A stretch of DNA of 64,000 bases, from positions 449,064,053-449,128,052 of the forward strand of contig CM040118.1 in NCBI GenBank assembly GCA_022559845.1, given 5' to 3'. The position numbers and the translations under genes were made by a program. Shown in pieces: positions 12,021 through 22,754 of this stretch (positions within the stretch are counted from its first letter, which is position 1; each line of letters opens with the position of its first letter). The notes beneath the pieces were generated by a model. The model did no database searches, was not told the DNA's origin, and was given only the letters and a program-made list of their open reading frames with translations. The DNA comes from Amorphophallus konjac. Lineage: Eukaryota; Streptophyta; Magnoliopsida; Alismatales; Araceae.

Positions 12021-12722
12021 GTCCTTTATGCAATCTAAAATTTTTCAACTTCTTTTTGCCAATCCTTTTCTTGCATCTTGGAGCATAGTTTATGAGGTTG
12101 GCCTTGCCAATGTCCCTTCTCAATTCTCAAATATACTTGCTTGCTTTCTCTTAAACTTGCACAGAATTTCAACACTTAATGTACTCTTGGATCTAGAGCT
12201 TCTGTTGCACTACAGTTGGCTGGCCTTGTTCGTTCCCTTTTTGATCAATGCATCAAATCTTATGAGACCATATACGTGCCAACGCTGGCTTGACCAGAAA
12301 TGCATGAATGTTGACGTCATCAAATGCAAGTCAGACTCATCAATGAGTCATAGGCAGAAATCAGCAAAACCACATCAAAACCAGAAAGTCATGCGTGTAC
12401 CACACATGCACAATATGTAGATACACCAAAATTGACATCATTTTGAGTACATCTCTTATCACCCTATAATACCCCCAATTGACCCTCAAATCAACTGATT
12501 TGAATGGTTTTCCTTAATTATCTATCTTTTCTCAACTTTTCCCTATTCTTTCACATTTTTCCAATTTTTTCTAACATTTTCTCTAATTTTTCGGGGCCTT
12601 TCTGAATTAAAGTTAACCTGAAAGGACACCATTTAATTCGTGTCAGCATCCAAGACGCCATTTAAAAGAATTTTTGGTAACTCCCCCAGATGCCAATTTC
12701 TTAATTTCCGAGATCTCTTTAG

Positions 12723-12770
12723 ATCGCGGTCGACAGAATGACCATGTTCATCAGATCGCAGTCGACCAGA
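12723..12770. repeat. Two GATCGCGGTCGAC boxes 32 bp apart
   Basis: GATCGCGGTCGAC and GATCGCAGTCGAC are direct copies near the start of the solo LTR that ends at 13995. Confidence 0.5.
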
Positions 12771-13252
12771 CAACCTCGTTCATTAAAATTTGCGTCTGGC
12801 ATTCGGCCACCAATTCTGTAATTCCACACCTTTCTACATAGAAGCAAATTCATAAATAACATCCCCATCATGTTCCTACCAAAATTCGTATACTTTTGAA
12901 TCCGCATCTTTCCAGAAGGACGTGAATTTTTAATTTGCGCCTTGACTTAAGATGCAAATTTATTTCTGATTTTGGTAATTTCTAAACTTTCCATATTTGA
13001 ATTCCAATTGCTGCCTTTCTGAATTAACGCATATTTAATTAGCGACCACTGTGGTGGATGCGAATTCTTCCAGAAATCCGATCTGAAAACAAACCCTTCC
13101 CTTCCTCATTTTGATCACCTATTCGACTTGTGAAAGAGTTCCTATGCCTTTCTAAGACAACAAGGACACTTGGAGGAAGGATTCCCCTCTCCAAATCCCA
13201 TTAGAACCCCATTTTATATTTTTGAGGGAATTAACCTCCAAATTTCCAACAC

Positions 13253-13260
13253 TATAAATA
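13253..13260 (+). promoter_or_regulatory. TATA box of the 12416-13995 solo LTR
   Basis: TATAAATA followed by AGGACCC, about 835 bp into the continuous part of the LTR, as expected for the U3/R boundary. Confidence 0.5.
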
Positions 13261-13995
13261 GGACCCTTCACACATGGGTGAAAAAGGCTGAATTCTGGTA
13301 ATCTTGGGGAAGTTCTGCTGAAAGGAGGAGCTAAGAAGGGAGAGGGAGTCTCCCTTAAGCTCAAAGTTACACCCAATTAGAGTTCCTTCATCCTTGAAGA
13401 ACATTGAAGATCTTGAAGCACCTCTTTGGGGAAAATCAATAAGTCATATCCCCTCTCTTATCTCTTTCTTTTACTTCATTAGAATTAATTCATGCATCAT
13501 ATTTTTCTTCTCTTCTACTCATTCTCATCTCAATCATATTGTGATTTCTATAGTGCAATACTTGCACCCTCCCTCTCATATCATCATATTTTTATCCACC
13601 ATTTGCATAGGGGTTTTAAGGCTAAACACTAACAAGGTCTGTCCTTTTCTATGCTTTCATGTGTATTCATGTTAAGAATTTGATGCTACACACCTCATAT
13701 TTATAATCAATATCTTTTGTTGGTTGTTTATATTCTTTGCAAGGGTAATCAAAGGAGGCTTTCTTCATCGGCCGGTCGATTGGAAGAGAAGGTAGCATTC
13801 ACAATCTCCCCCGCGGTTAAAGGTATTCATATCGCGATCACCTCCTTTTCTTTATTGTTATATTCTTTCAAGGCCCGCGTGTCTTTGGTGATCACAATTC
13901 CTATTTAACATCTACATGTTCACCCTTTCCCCTTCTTATTATTACTTTCATTATTTTTATTTTATTTAAATCTTTGTGGATTTTCATGAGCTACA

Positions 13996-15330
13996 ATGTC
14001 CTTCAGCTTCCCAGGCATGTCAGGGGACTATCACAACACCTCAGGCAATGGTGTTGACAAGCCCACATATGCAATCAACATACTTACACCCGAACCCGAT
14101 AGGTCCGGCGATGACGGACAGACTAAGGGTGGAACAAACAATCGAGATGAAGCTAATCGAGGGGGAAGTTATCGAGGCAGAAATGCATGCAACCAAGCAG
14201 AAGGATGATGAGTCCGCCCTGGACTATATTAGAAGGTGGAGAAATCTAGTGTGAGATGCAGGCGACCACTAAACCATGAGAGTGCTATTCAAATTTCTAA
14301 TTGAAATTTGAAGAAGGAGGTCCTAGAAAGGGCGATTGGCATTAAAATCAAATCCTTTGATCAGTTGAATAATATTGTAGCCGAGATTGAAGCTTTCTTA
14401 TCAAAGTTTTGCCCGACTGCTGCTGCATCAAGTCGGGAGAATAAGCCAACTGGTGAACACCTGACACCAAAAGAGACTCACATCATTGATCTCAAAGCTT
14501 TCGAGCTGCAAATGAAGACAGCGAAAGAGGCAGCTAGTCCTTCTTCCGTCAAGCCTGCCAAGCAAGGATCCTCATTGAGGGACAAGTTGAAGAAACCCTA
14601 TTCCTTTCCAAAAGACAAGACTTAGATTCTCTTTGAATGGGCCAGTGAATATGGCAAGGTTGTCCTCCCGGAGCCCAAAAGGTCGAATGATATCATAAGG
14701 AAGGATGATCCCCAGTTCTGCCCTTATCACCAAAAGATGGGGTATTCCATTGAGGATTGCTATGTGTTCAAGGATATCATCGAAAGCTTGATCGAGAAGG
14801 GGGAGTTACAAATGGGTGACTATAAAGTGTAACGACTACGCCCTCATCAAATGACCGTCTTAAAGACGGCAGCCAATATGGCCTCACTGTATCAACTGCT
14901 TCCCGAAGACATAACGGAAGCCAGCATCTAGCACGCCTATGAGGCTTATATCTTAATACCCACCAGAAAGTAGGAGAACTGGCAGGTAATGCCAAAGAAA
15001 GCCAAAAAAAAAAGGAAAAAAAAAAGAAAGGCCGACACCTAGTTCTGCCCTAGGTGTCAACATCCATGGCATCCTGCCTCGACCAACACTGTCAACTATG
15101 ACCCCTGTCAGGCACAGGGCAACCCCCCCCCAGATAGTTATAAGAAGAGCTGTCAGCAATAAGAAAGGGCGACTGTCACTATCAATACATAAAGAAGTGA
15201 GTCCAACAATGTCACGACTGCAAGCAATCATAGATAGGTTAGATGAATATGAACAACCCAAATTGCAGCCCGTGCAACTAAAAGACTATGTGCTTGTTGA
15301 CACTGAAAATATTTCTAATTTTCCTTGACC
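13996..15330 (+). pseudogene. gag: Tat-lineage gag, copy 2, right part
   Basis: It resumes the frame cut at 5075. A Pro-rich segment runs into KLIEG and then directly into EVIEAEMHATKQKDDESALDYIRRW, so the whole central gag core seen at about 2950-3280 is missing. A frameshift leads to KKEVLERAIGIKIKSFDQLNN (14308 onward), then a Tat-type knuckle FCPYHQKMGYSIEDC and KDIIESLIEKGELQM (14715-14815). Stops lie at 14623 and 14830. A last piece (15098-15328) matches 4180-4400 of copy 1. No protease, RT or integrase follows; the frame ends just before tandem repeats and the next LTR-like region. Confidence 0.6.
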
Positions 15331-15384
15331 TTTATTTTGGCAGGTCATAAACGCTGGCCGAGTGCCCCTACACCCCCAAAATGG

Positions 15385-15830
15385 GAAGCCGAAGGTTCAA
15401 TCAGTGGAAAACCCGAGTGATCCGATCAAGACACGCGGAATGCCAGAACGGTCCGTAAGTGGCCAGAAAGTAATCCGATCAGGGCATGAATGCTTCGAGG
15501 GATGGCCCTTCTAATGAAGACACCCCATGTGTCCACAGCGTTGAGTTGGTGGCACGAATCAACGTGCCGAACACCAAATCAGGAGAAAACCTGGGTTACC
15601 CGATTCAGGTACACATCACACTGGAAAGGTCCGTAAGTGGTTGAAAGGATGCCCAATCAGAACAAAAATACTTCCAAGGGTAGTCCACTCGATGAGGATG
15701 TCCCACATATATTCGAATTTGAGTTGGTCGCATGAATTATAGTGCCGAAGGTCGAATCAGGACAAAACCTGAGAAAATCAGCACGGGTTCGGCGCGTGCC
15801 ATAAGTCTTTAGAAACTCCAAATCAGGGCG
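15385..15830 (+). repeat. About 190-bp tandem repeat, roughly 2.3 copies
   Basis: The units share an order of marks: TCAGGA/TCAGTGGA then AAACC, TCCGTAAGTGG, CTTC(G/C)(A/A)(G/A)GG, GATG/AATGA..AC.CCC, GAGTTGGT and GTGCCGAA. Copies run about 15396-15590, 15591-15758 and a partial third. The repeat lies between the end of gag and the LTR promoter. Confidence 0.55.
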
Positions 15831-15942
15831 CCGAAATGTACTCTGGGGCCACTGCACCAACTTCAAGACTGCCCCGGGTGACGAGCTCTCACCGGGTTAA
15901 TTTTGGGGTAAAATGACAAAATTACAAATGCCATTGGGAAGT

Positions 15943-16090
15943 GAGTCGGTGGCGCTGAAAGGTTGATTCGGCACCAGCTTCGCGGTTGAGTCGGTACCGC
16001 TGCAACACTAAGTCGGTGGCGACCCTTCGCGCTTGAGTCGGTGGTGTTGGCACTCTAGTCGGTGGCCCCCCTGCGCGTTGAGGCGGCGAC
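15943..16090. repeat. GAGTCGGTGGC box cluster in Tat LTR
   Basis: Direct copies GAGTCGGTGGCGCTG (15943), GAGTCGGTACCGCTGC (about 15987), AAGTCGGTGGCGACC (about 16011), GAGTCGGTGGTGTTGG (about 16035) and TAGTCGGTGGCCC (about 16057), just upstream of the TATA box. Confidence 0.6.
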
Positions 16091-16168
16091 GCATTCGTGC
16101 GCACGTTGAAGTTGACAGCGGCTCACCCATCCCGTCAGGGTTCCGATGCCCTATTTTGGGCATTCACC

Positions 16169-16176
16169 TATATAAA
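16169..16176 (+). promoter_or_regulatory. TATA box of Tat LTR
   Basis: TATATAAA followed by GGGCCCTTGGCCCTCAGGG. The LTR at 43685 has the same TATATAAAGGGCC context with a similar GC-rich and then purine-rich downstream stretch. Confidence 0.65.
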
Positions 16177-16498
16177 GGGCCCTTGGCCCTCAGGGAAAGG
16201 AGAAGGAAGAAAAAAATGAAAAAAAGAAGAAGACACTCCAAAGAGAGCCACAGAGAGGATGGAAGGCAAAGAACTTTCTTCTGAGAGTCCAGGAGAGAAA
16301 GAAGAGAGAAAGAAAGGTTTGGGAGAGAGTCCGTGAGGAAGAAGGTAGGGGAAGGTGTTAAGGTTTCCTCTTTTCTTTTCTATGTAACTCCCTCTTTCTC
16401 CTCTTAAAAATTCCTGTGTATTCTTCTGCCCATTCCCTTCTAATTCCCCCAAAGATTGTATCTCTTTTATGCGCCCCTCTGGGACTACAGAGGTGATG

Positions 16499-16504
16499 AA
16501 TAAA
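16499..16504 (+). terminator. Polyadenylation signal in Tat LTR
   Basis: AATAAA about 325 bp after the TATA box, a usual R-region distance. Confidence 0.4.
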
Positions 16505-17393
16505 GCGTAGTGTGATTTCTTTCGACATTAATGTTCGTATTTGTGTATATGCTGCTCCTCTAGGTTTATCAGACCACCCCGATTCCATGTTTGTTTTATC
16601 TTTTGAGTCGTCCAACGTCTCTCCCCCGAGCGTGAGGTTGCCTCTCTGTGAGAGGCCATGAGTCCAGTGACCGCTCCGGAAGAGGGAAGAGACCGGTGGG
16701 GTTTGCCATGTCCCTCCGTCCAATGGTCTCCGACCACGCCCTACCCTAAACGGGCGACATCAAATTCCCTCCCCAGGGGTTTCTCCTCTCGCCGTTCAAC
16801 GTGTTTCAGCATTATACCTATGCCAATGTCCCACCGAAGGATTGGTTAGTGAATGAGAGGCTACTGGACGTCCTTTCACTCACCTCCGTCAGTTGTAGGG
16901 ACACCAGTGCGCTCCAATAATCGATGCAGTAGTTGTCTGTCTGTTTCTTTCAAAGTCATTACATATGTGTCCCGTTGGTGTTCGATGGTCTGTCTTTGAA
17001 AAAGTATATCCCTCTCTCGTACTGTTCTATCGAGATAAGCAGGAATCGCTCAGGGCGATCATGCCTTCATGAAGATTGGGACTTACCCCGTGACAGGGCA
17101 GAAGGATGAAGGCCATCTCTTCGATTATTTCTGATCAATGCGTTGTTTCTTCGACTATTTTTTTTATCGTCCACACCTGGGGAGGAGAACATCCATCGAC
17201 CCTGTTTGTTTAAATCCTAATGGATTAACCTCACTCCGAGTTCCAGGGGGTCTGTCGCCCTATCACATGTTCCCCTAGAAGCCCTTTGCACTGAGTGAGC
17301 AAATGAACTCGCCATCGGTATGGCCACAATCAGAGGCCCGTTGCAACCCTGATCACAACGAGTCTCTCGCAGGCTGGCCCTCGGGACTCATAG

Positions 17394-17410
17394 AGTGGCG
17401 ATTCTGGGAA
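17394..17410 (+). other. Possible primer-binding site of a Tat element
   Basis: TGGCGATTCTGGGAACT resembles the TGGCGAC-type sites common in the Tat group. It follows directly on the conserved GGCTGGCCCTCGGGACT mark. The other copies of this family in the window do not keep it clearly. Confidence 0.4.
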
Positions 17411-17864
17411 CTGAGATAGTCCACCTGGGCTCCTCGATGTTTATGGCTTGACACCGTCTACCATGTGTCATGCTACTTGTTTAATTGAACATCTCCCTAT
17501 ACAGGGGAGATGCTGCCAAATTTTCTTCAGGATTTCTGCATAGATTTCATTTCAGGGAGGTCGAGGTGTGTCTGTGTACATTGACGTTTCTGATCTGCAT
17601 GTCTCAGAGCCCCTTATCTTCGATTCGTGAACCAAGGAACCACCTATCTGTGCCGGAGTATGAACCTCGCACAGCAGACCAAACAAAAGAATAACGAAGG
17701 TTTAATTCTAACTCTAATAAATGCTCAAATTCTTAAAGCCCTTGAAATCTGTTCAACCACTTAAGCACATTTCATTACACAAAGACTTGACAAAACCCCC
17801 TTAAGACCCTGCATTGCTACCCTTTAAAACTCCTACGAAACCCAAATCAGTAAGGGCATGTGTG

Positions 17865-18370
17865 AATCAGTGGCGACGCCACCGACTCCCTTTCGCCCGT
17901 TGCGAGTCGGTGGCAACACCACCGACTCATGCCTTTTTTTTACCACGACGCCACCGACCCACAACGCCTCCTTCTTCATCCTACACCGACCTCCATCGGT
18001 ATTGCACCGACCCACATCACCTCCTTCTTCATCTTGCACGGACCTCCATCGGTATTGCACCGACCTTCAACGCCTTCGCCCTCCTCCTCTCGCTTGCACT
18101 GTCCCTCATCACCCATCGCACCGGTGCGCTTCGCCCCCCTCTCGCTTGCACCGACCTCCATTCCCGCTTGCACCGACGCATCCCTTCACCCCTTCGCTGC
18201 TGCACCGACGCACAACATCACCGACTCAACCTCCTAGGCCAGCGCGCCCGCATGCCCCCTTGCCATTGCATCGGTGCATCTTTTCCCTTTCCACTATTGC
18301 CTCAACGCCACGACGTTTCCTTTCCTGTGATTCACACACCTAATACCCACTTGCATCGACCCTTGTTATA
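17865..18370. repeat. AGTCGGTGG / CCACCGACT palindrome cluster
   Basis: GAGTCGGTGG-N5-CCACCGACTC (17904-17928) is a perfect 10-bp inverted pair. A diverged copy precedes it at 17865-17889. CACCGAC or CATCGGT arms then recur every 30-45 bp to about 18360 (CACCGACCTCCATCGGT at 17975 and near 18035, for example). Confidence 0.65.
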
Positions 18371-18479
18371 CACCCGCCAATACGAAATGCACACACCCGT
18401 TAATACTTAACTCATATGCACACAAAACAACCCACGTCTAAGCATGTTGCCACCCATTCACATCTCAAACAAAAGCAAA

Positions 18480-18860
18480 CAAAATAATGAGACAAATAAA
18501 ATACACATTCAAAATTGGGAAAATAAAAAAATGGTTAGAATAAAAATAAACAAATAATAATAATAAAAATAAGACATAACCATACTAACCAAATAATGGC
18601 CAAATAAAGAACAAAGAAATAAATAATAATAAATAAGCAAAGAGAATAAAAATGGTAACTGAATAAAAAAAATTATAAATAAATAATAATCAAACAAGGG
18701 GCAATAAAGAAAATAAAATATATGCATGCAATGTAAAAAATAAACAAATAAACAATGCAAAGGGGAATAACATAAACAAAATAAGAACAAAGAATTAAAA
18801 GAAGAGGCACATTCATGAATCTAAAATAATGACCAGAATAAATAACAAATAATAAACATG
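18480..18860. repeat. AT-rich low-complexity stretch
   Basis: Mostly A with AATAA and AAATAAT steps on the plus strand. No gene; frames here are artefacts of composition. Confidence 0.7.
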
Positions 18861-19199
18861 ACTGTGCCCGCTTTAGAGCTCTCACCTCTTCTAGATCTGA
18901 GTACGAGGAATATTAATGATGCCCGATGAGTCGTGTCTAGACCTTGGGATTTATCCCATTATGGTCGTGACATAACTTCCCTCTGGGCCAATAATCCACT
19001 GGCTTCAATTCGTTTCGATCGGATTTTAACCGCATTCCCTCGTTTCTTGGACAGTAAATTTGCCGTATCCCGACATACATTGTCCCGGCATTACATGAGT
19101 CTGCCCAAATACGGTCATGCTCGGCCCATCTCGTGGGCCCATATGTGTGTACCATAAGGCCATGCGCAGTCTCAAAATAAGAAGGCCCCGATAACTCTC

Positions 19200-19735
19200 G
19201 AAATAAGAGAGGTGTTGCCGAAATCTCCCTTGAAATTATGAATAAATAATCAAATAGATAATAAACAACAATAAATACTACTACCATGTATGCTTGCATG
19301 AGCCGCTCCTCCGGTATATCAAATGGTGATTAGCCAAAAGTCAGGTTATGCCCAGCCCGGAGGCTTTCACTATGCGTGAATGCGTGATGATGGTCTTTGG
19401 ACCGAAGTTCTCCGCCTTGTACCGGAAGCCGATTTAATGAATAAATACTATCGTATTGTGTGCTCGAAACAAGAGAGACGTTGCCGAAATCTCCCTTGAA
19501 ATTATGAATAAATAATCAAATAGATAATAAAGAACAATAAAACTAAATACTACTACCATGTATGCTTGCATGAGCCGCTCCTCCGGTATATCAAATGGTG
19601 ATTAGCCGAAAGTCGGGTTATGCTCGCCCGGAGGCTTTCACTATGCGTGATGATGGTCTTCAGACCGAAGTTCTCCGCCTTGTACTGGAAGCCGATTTAA
19701 TGAATAAATACTATCGTATTGTGTGCTTACATGCA
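19200..19735 (+). repeat. 272-bp tandem duplication in the leader
   Basis: The block from GAGGTGTTGCCGAAATCTCC to CTATCGTATTGTGTGC occurs twice head to tail. TGCTTGCATGAGCCGCTCC is at 19291 and 19563. The copies differ by a few substitutions and short indels, so the duplication is much younger than the element. Confidence 0.75.
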
Positions 19736-20330
19736 ATTACATCTTATATCTAGTCTACGGGCCCCATGGTCCCTCTATTTTGGTGATTAATCAAGGGTTG
19801 TTCCTTTTCCGGAGAGACATAATTAACGTCGTAGCCTTTACGGTACGGCGGGTTTTGAGTCCCGACACGAACCTCATAATCGACTGACCAAGTCAGACCG
19901 AGCACATAATAATTTGTCACCTCCAGTGATTGGCACGCCTAACGAACTCTAAAATAAAATCGTGTCACCAGTGCTCTAAGGGCATTTTGAGCTCCTTGAG
20001 TTATGGCAGGAAGTTAGAAAAGAAATATGAGATGTAAAAGATGATCTGTTCTGGGGGCAGACACTAATAAATAAAAAGGGAAAAGGTAAAGTCTAAAGAT
20101 GAAAAGAAAAGTTACGACTCTGTGTTGCAATACACTGTCGGCGCCGCTCAAGTGGATAGATTCTAATGAAGAAGAATAAATATGTCTTGCAACAGTAAAG
20201 GTAGGCTGACATAAAATTTCAACTTTCAACAATGCCATCGAAGTTGGAAGGAAATGGGGGCATCCTCCATGAGCCAGCAATACCCTAATAGACTAGGGCG
20301 AAAGCCATACCAAACTCCTTAGACTAAAGT

Positions 20331-22300
20331 TAGGGGTGTACAGATCCCACCTCCATCCAATCTTCACGCAGAAAAAGGGAGCAGTAAGAGCATCCGCTCA
20401 TTCGCTGAATTTCTGCAAGTAAAGAGTTAGCTGAGCAGGCATAATAAGCCCAAACAAATACAAGAGAAGGAGGATAAGTCGCCTTGCGAATTAGCATTGC
20501 TAGTACAGAATGATGTCTGGCGGGTTACGGCTAAAGAGGTGAAGTTGGCCAATGTTAGGGCCGGCAACAGAATGATGAAGCTATTAAAGAAAATCTCTTA
20601 GAGATACTCTCTCCGAATGAAAAGACCCAGCAAGATACAATTACACCTCTACAAACCCCAGCTCGTCATGAAAGTTGCTTCACGAAAATGCAATTAAGGG
20701 CAACCATTATTCTCTCTGAAGAAGATATGCTCCCGCCCTCCGCAACCCATAACAGGCCACTCCATATAAAGGGAGCAACTGAATGATCAACCGTTGAGAG
20801 GGATTTTAATTGATCAACCGTTGAGCAGGATTTTAATTTATCTGGGGGAACTTATCAGCATACTCCCTTTAGAAATACTATTTCGATATATATCTGATGG
20901 GGACCAGGGATATGAAGATAGCCGATTGCAATCAAAAATTTGAAGTGCCTTCAAGTATGGTAGAATTCCACCCCTCGCCTGGGGATTTGTAGACGCTAAA
21001 TTTTTTTTCTTCCTTCTATTTTCTCTTTGTAGCAAGCTTCACCGGCGAGGAGAAAGAAAAAGGGAAGGTAGAAATGCCCTGGGAAGGGCAGATGCGCAAT
21101 AGAAGGAAGGGAGGGAGAAAAGAAAAGAAGGGAATTTTTTAAAAAAAGAAAAAATAGAAAGAAAAAATCACACACTCTTTTACCCCCTTCTTCCCATGTT
21201 TTCTTTTTCTCCCCTACGCAGGCATTAAATGCCCGCTGACTCCGCTACGCATGCGAAGCTCCTCCTGTGCGTCAACGGCAGCACGTCCTGAACGGCTCCG
21301 AACATGACTCCCTTGCCTGCCAGCGGCGGGGGGCAAGCATGCGGCCATGCCGTGCAGCGCGGGACCTCTCCCCCGCGTACTTGCTCCACCTTCTCACCCG
21401 AAGAAGCAACTCCGGTGACAGAGAAAAAAAGCAAGAAGAAACAAAAGAAAAAAATAGGAAGCCTTCTTCCACAAAGGGACCCCTGCGTCCCTATAAATAC
21501 AGGCCCTGTGGCAGAAGAACGATGGGGAGAGGTTGTGAGAAGAAATTCTATTGTAGAAGCTGAAGAGAGAGAAAGAGAGAGAGAAAGAGAAAGGTGAGGG
21601 AAAGGGAGCAGGGAGCTCTGGCCCTTGCTCCCTCCCCCCTTTGTATTTTTTTGCTGCTCTATTTCTATGATGTATTCTTTCTCCCCCTTAATATGAAATA
21701 AAGAAGCACTCCTTTTGAGAGATTTTTGTGCTGCCATGTTCATGGTATCTAGTCTTTGATGTTTATGTTTTCTTCTCCCTTTCTATTCTACAGTTTGCAA
21801 TGTTTTCCCCCTTTTCATCCCTTACCGGTGATTAGAATCTAGTAGGGAGATTTTTCACCTCTCAAAACCCCACTTTTGGATTTGACTAGTTCATAGTCAT
21901 GATGCCAAAGGGGTGAGGAATATGGGATTTAATCCTTGAATGAGCATAATGTAACGTTTTGCTTTATAGATTTTTGGGAAGAAGCATAATGTGTCCTGCA
22001 GTGAGGGCTCTGGGTTTTACCATTCCCATGGATATGACTCAGAACCCATGCTCATCTGAGCCCCTGCAGGCCCCCTTCCTCGATTTTCTCCAACTCTCCT
22101 TGGCTCTTTTTCTAGAGTTTCTAATCACTTTTGGACCCCCGGGGGCTTGCTTCTTCATAGCATGGTCCCCGGGCGATCCTCCTTAAAGGGGTGAATATTA
22201 ACGGCCATGTAGTTTGGCAACAATCTAAGACCACGTTTCGGAATCGAGAATGTGGCAGCTCGCAGGTCATTGAAGCCCCTCGTAGGCTAGTCCTCGGGGT
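20331..22300 (+). mobile_element. Tat-type LTR (third in window); limits approximate
   Basis: It shows a TATA box (TATAAATA, 21492-21499) followed by CAGGCCCTGTGG, a GA-rich transcribed stretch, AATAAA (21697-21702) and the shared TAGGCTAGTCCTCGGGG mark near 22285. A 31-bp unit with GATCAACCGTTGAG is duplicated at 20781-20842. Frames on both strands between 21225 and 21743 are composition-driven. The start is not determined. Confidence 0.45.
21492..21499 (+). promoter_or_regulatory. TATA box of Tat LTR (20.3-22.3 kb)
   Basis: TATAAATA about 200 bp before the AATAAA signal at 21697, with purine-rich DNA between. Confidence 0.5.
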
Positions 22301-22754
22301 TTCCATGCCCATATCAGGTCACAAGATGTTGCTACTTTTGTGCACATCCTTATTATTTTGGAGCCGTCTCGGATCTTCCGTGGACGAGTACCTAATTAAC
22401 ACCCCCCAATACTTCGGGTCTAGGGGAGGTGCTGTCGGATTTTCGCCGGACAATTTGGAGACTAATGGCATAAAAGAACAATGACAAATGGACTAAACTA
22501 AAGAACATTATGAACCAGTGTGCAACTGATAACCCCAAAAAAGAACTGATGCAATGAATTCTAGTCATAATTCCAGAAAACTACTAAAGATAAGGATGAA
22601 CAAGATAAAAAAATGAAACGATGAATGAAATAAAAGAAACAGGGATTAAAGATTCCCATACCATAACAGAAATTCCTGCATCATACCCCAGTGCATAGGT
22701 TCAGTCTGGACATCCCAATGCATAGCGCTGCATGAGCCTGCTGGGAGCAAATGG

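Larger units (their letters stand above)
5081..12415 (-). mobile_element. Sirevirus-type solo LTR, reverse orientation, split by a forward solo LTR
   Basis: Read on the minus strand it begins at 12415 (TATTGTGC, consistent with the TGTTGTG starts of the LTRs at 30860 and 60994 after one C-to-T change) and ends ...GGGACCCAACA at 5081. It lies between target copies TATAG (5076-5080) and TGTAG (12416-12420). The conserved Sirevirus LTR features are present in reverse: the poly-C/GATCTATTCA junction (5106-5133), the GAACCACCTTAAAAATCC block (5764-5782) and a TATA-like AT stretch near 6360. No PBS or coding region adjoins it, so it is a solo LTR. Without the 9168-11714 insert it is still about 4.8 kb, about twice the other Sirevirus LTRs here. 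Confidence 0.75.
5076..13995 (+). mobile_element. Solo LTR of a Ty3-like element, itself split by nested LTRs
   Basis: The LTR consists of its first five bases at 5076-5080 and the remainder at 12416-13995, about 1.58 kb without the nested DNA. It starts TGTAG (left copy now TATAG, right copy TGTAG) and ends CTACA at 13991-13995, a perfect 5-bp terminal inversion. ATGTC at 5071-5075 and 13996-14000 is the target duplication, and the interrupted Tat gag reads across it. A TATA box (TATAAATA, 13253-13260) and following pyrimidine-rich DNA fit an LTR promoter. No internal region exists, so this is a solo LTR left by LTR-LTR recombination. The family is not identified. Confidence 0.7.
15331..17393 (+). 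mobile_element. Tat-type LTR (second in window); 5' limit not fixed
   Basis: Evidence for an LTR is the TATA box (16169-16176), a purine-rich transcribed stretch, an AATAAA signal (16499-16504) about 325 bp downstream, and the TGGCGATTCTGGGA primer-site-like string right after the shared GGCTGGCCCTCGGGACT mark. It carries AGTCGGTGGC boxes at 15943-16090. It follows gag without any pol, so it may be the 3' LTR of element A, or the 5' LTR of the next leader. Its U5 does not resemble positions 1-280, which argues for different subfamilies. Confidence 0.5.
17411..20330 (+). mobile_element. Leader of Tat element B, no coding region
   Basis: It shares the GGGGAGATGCTGCC block (17506) and the GATTAATCAAGGGTTG/TTAACGTCG block (19780-19980) with the leaders at 1-1212 and 22300-25430, but no gag frame follows. 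It holds the AGTCGGTGG palindrome cluster (17865-18370), an AT-rich stretch (18480-18860) and a 272-bp tandem duplication (19200-19735). The open frames at 17814-18410 come from the CACCGACCTCC repeats and are not supported as genes. Confidence 0.5.

Noticed and set aside
13250..13256. CAACACTATA at 13246-13255 as the right end of the reverse Sirevirus LTR
   Set aside because: The TATAG/TGTAG target pair with the LTR end at 12415 fits better, and CTATA here is the TATA box of the other LTR.
17814..18410. 198-codon frame and overlapping frames
   Set aside because: Built from CACCGACC/CATCGG repeats; three frames are open together, and it lies in a Tat leader.
18901..18935. GATGAGTC, possible hammerhead ribozyme core
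   Set aside because: I could not find the matching GAAA strand and three stems around it.
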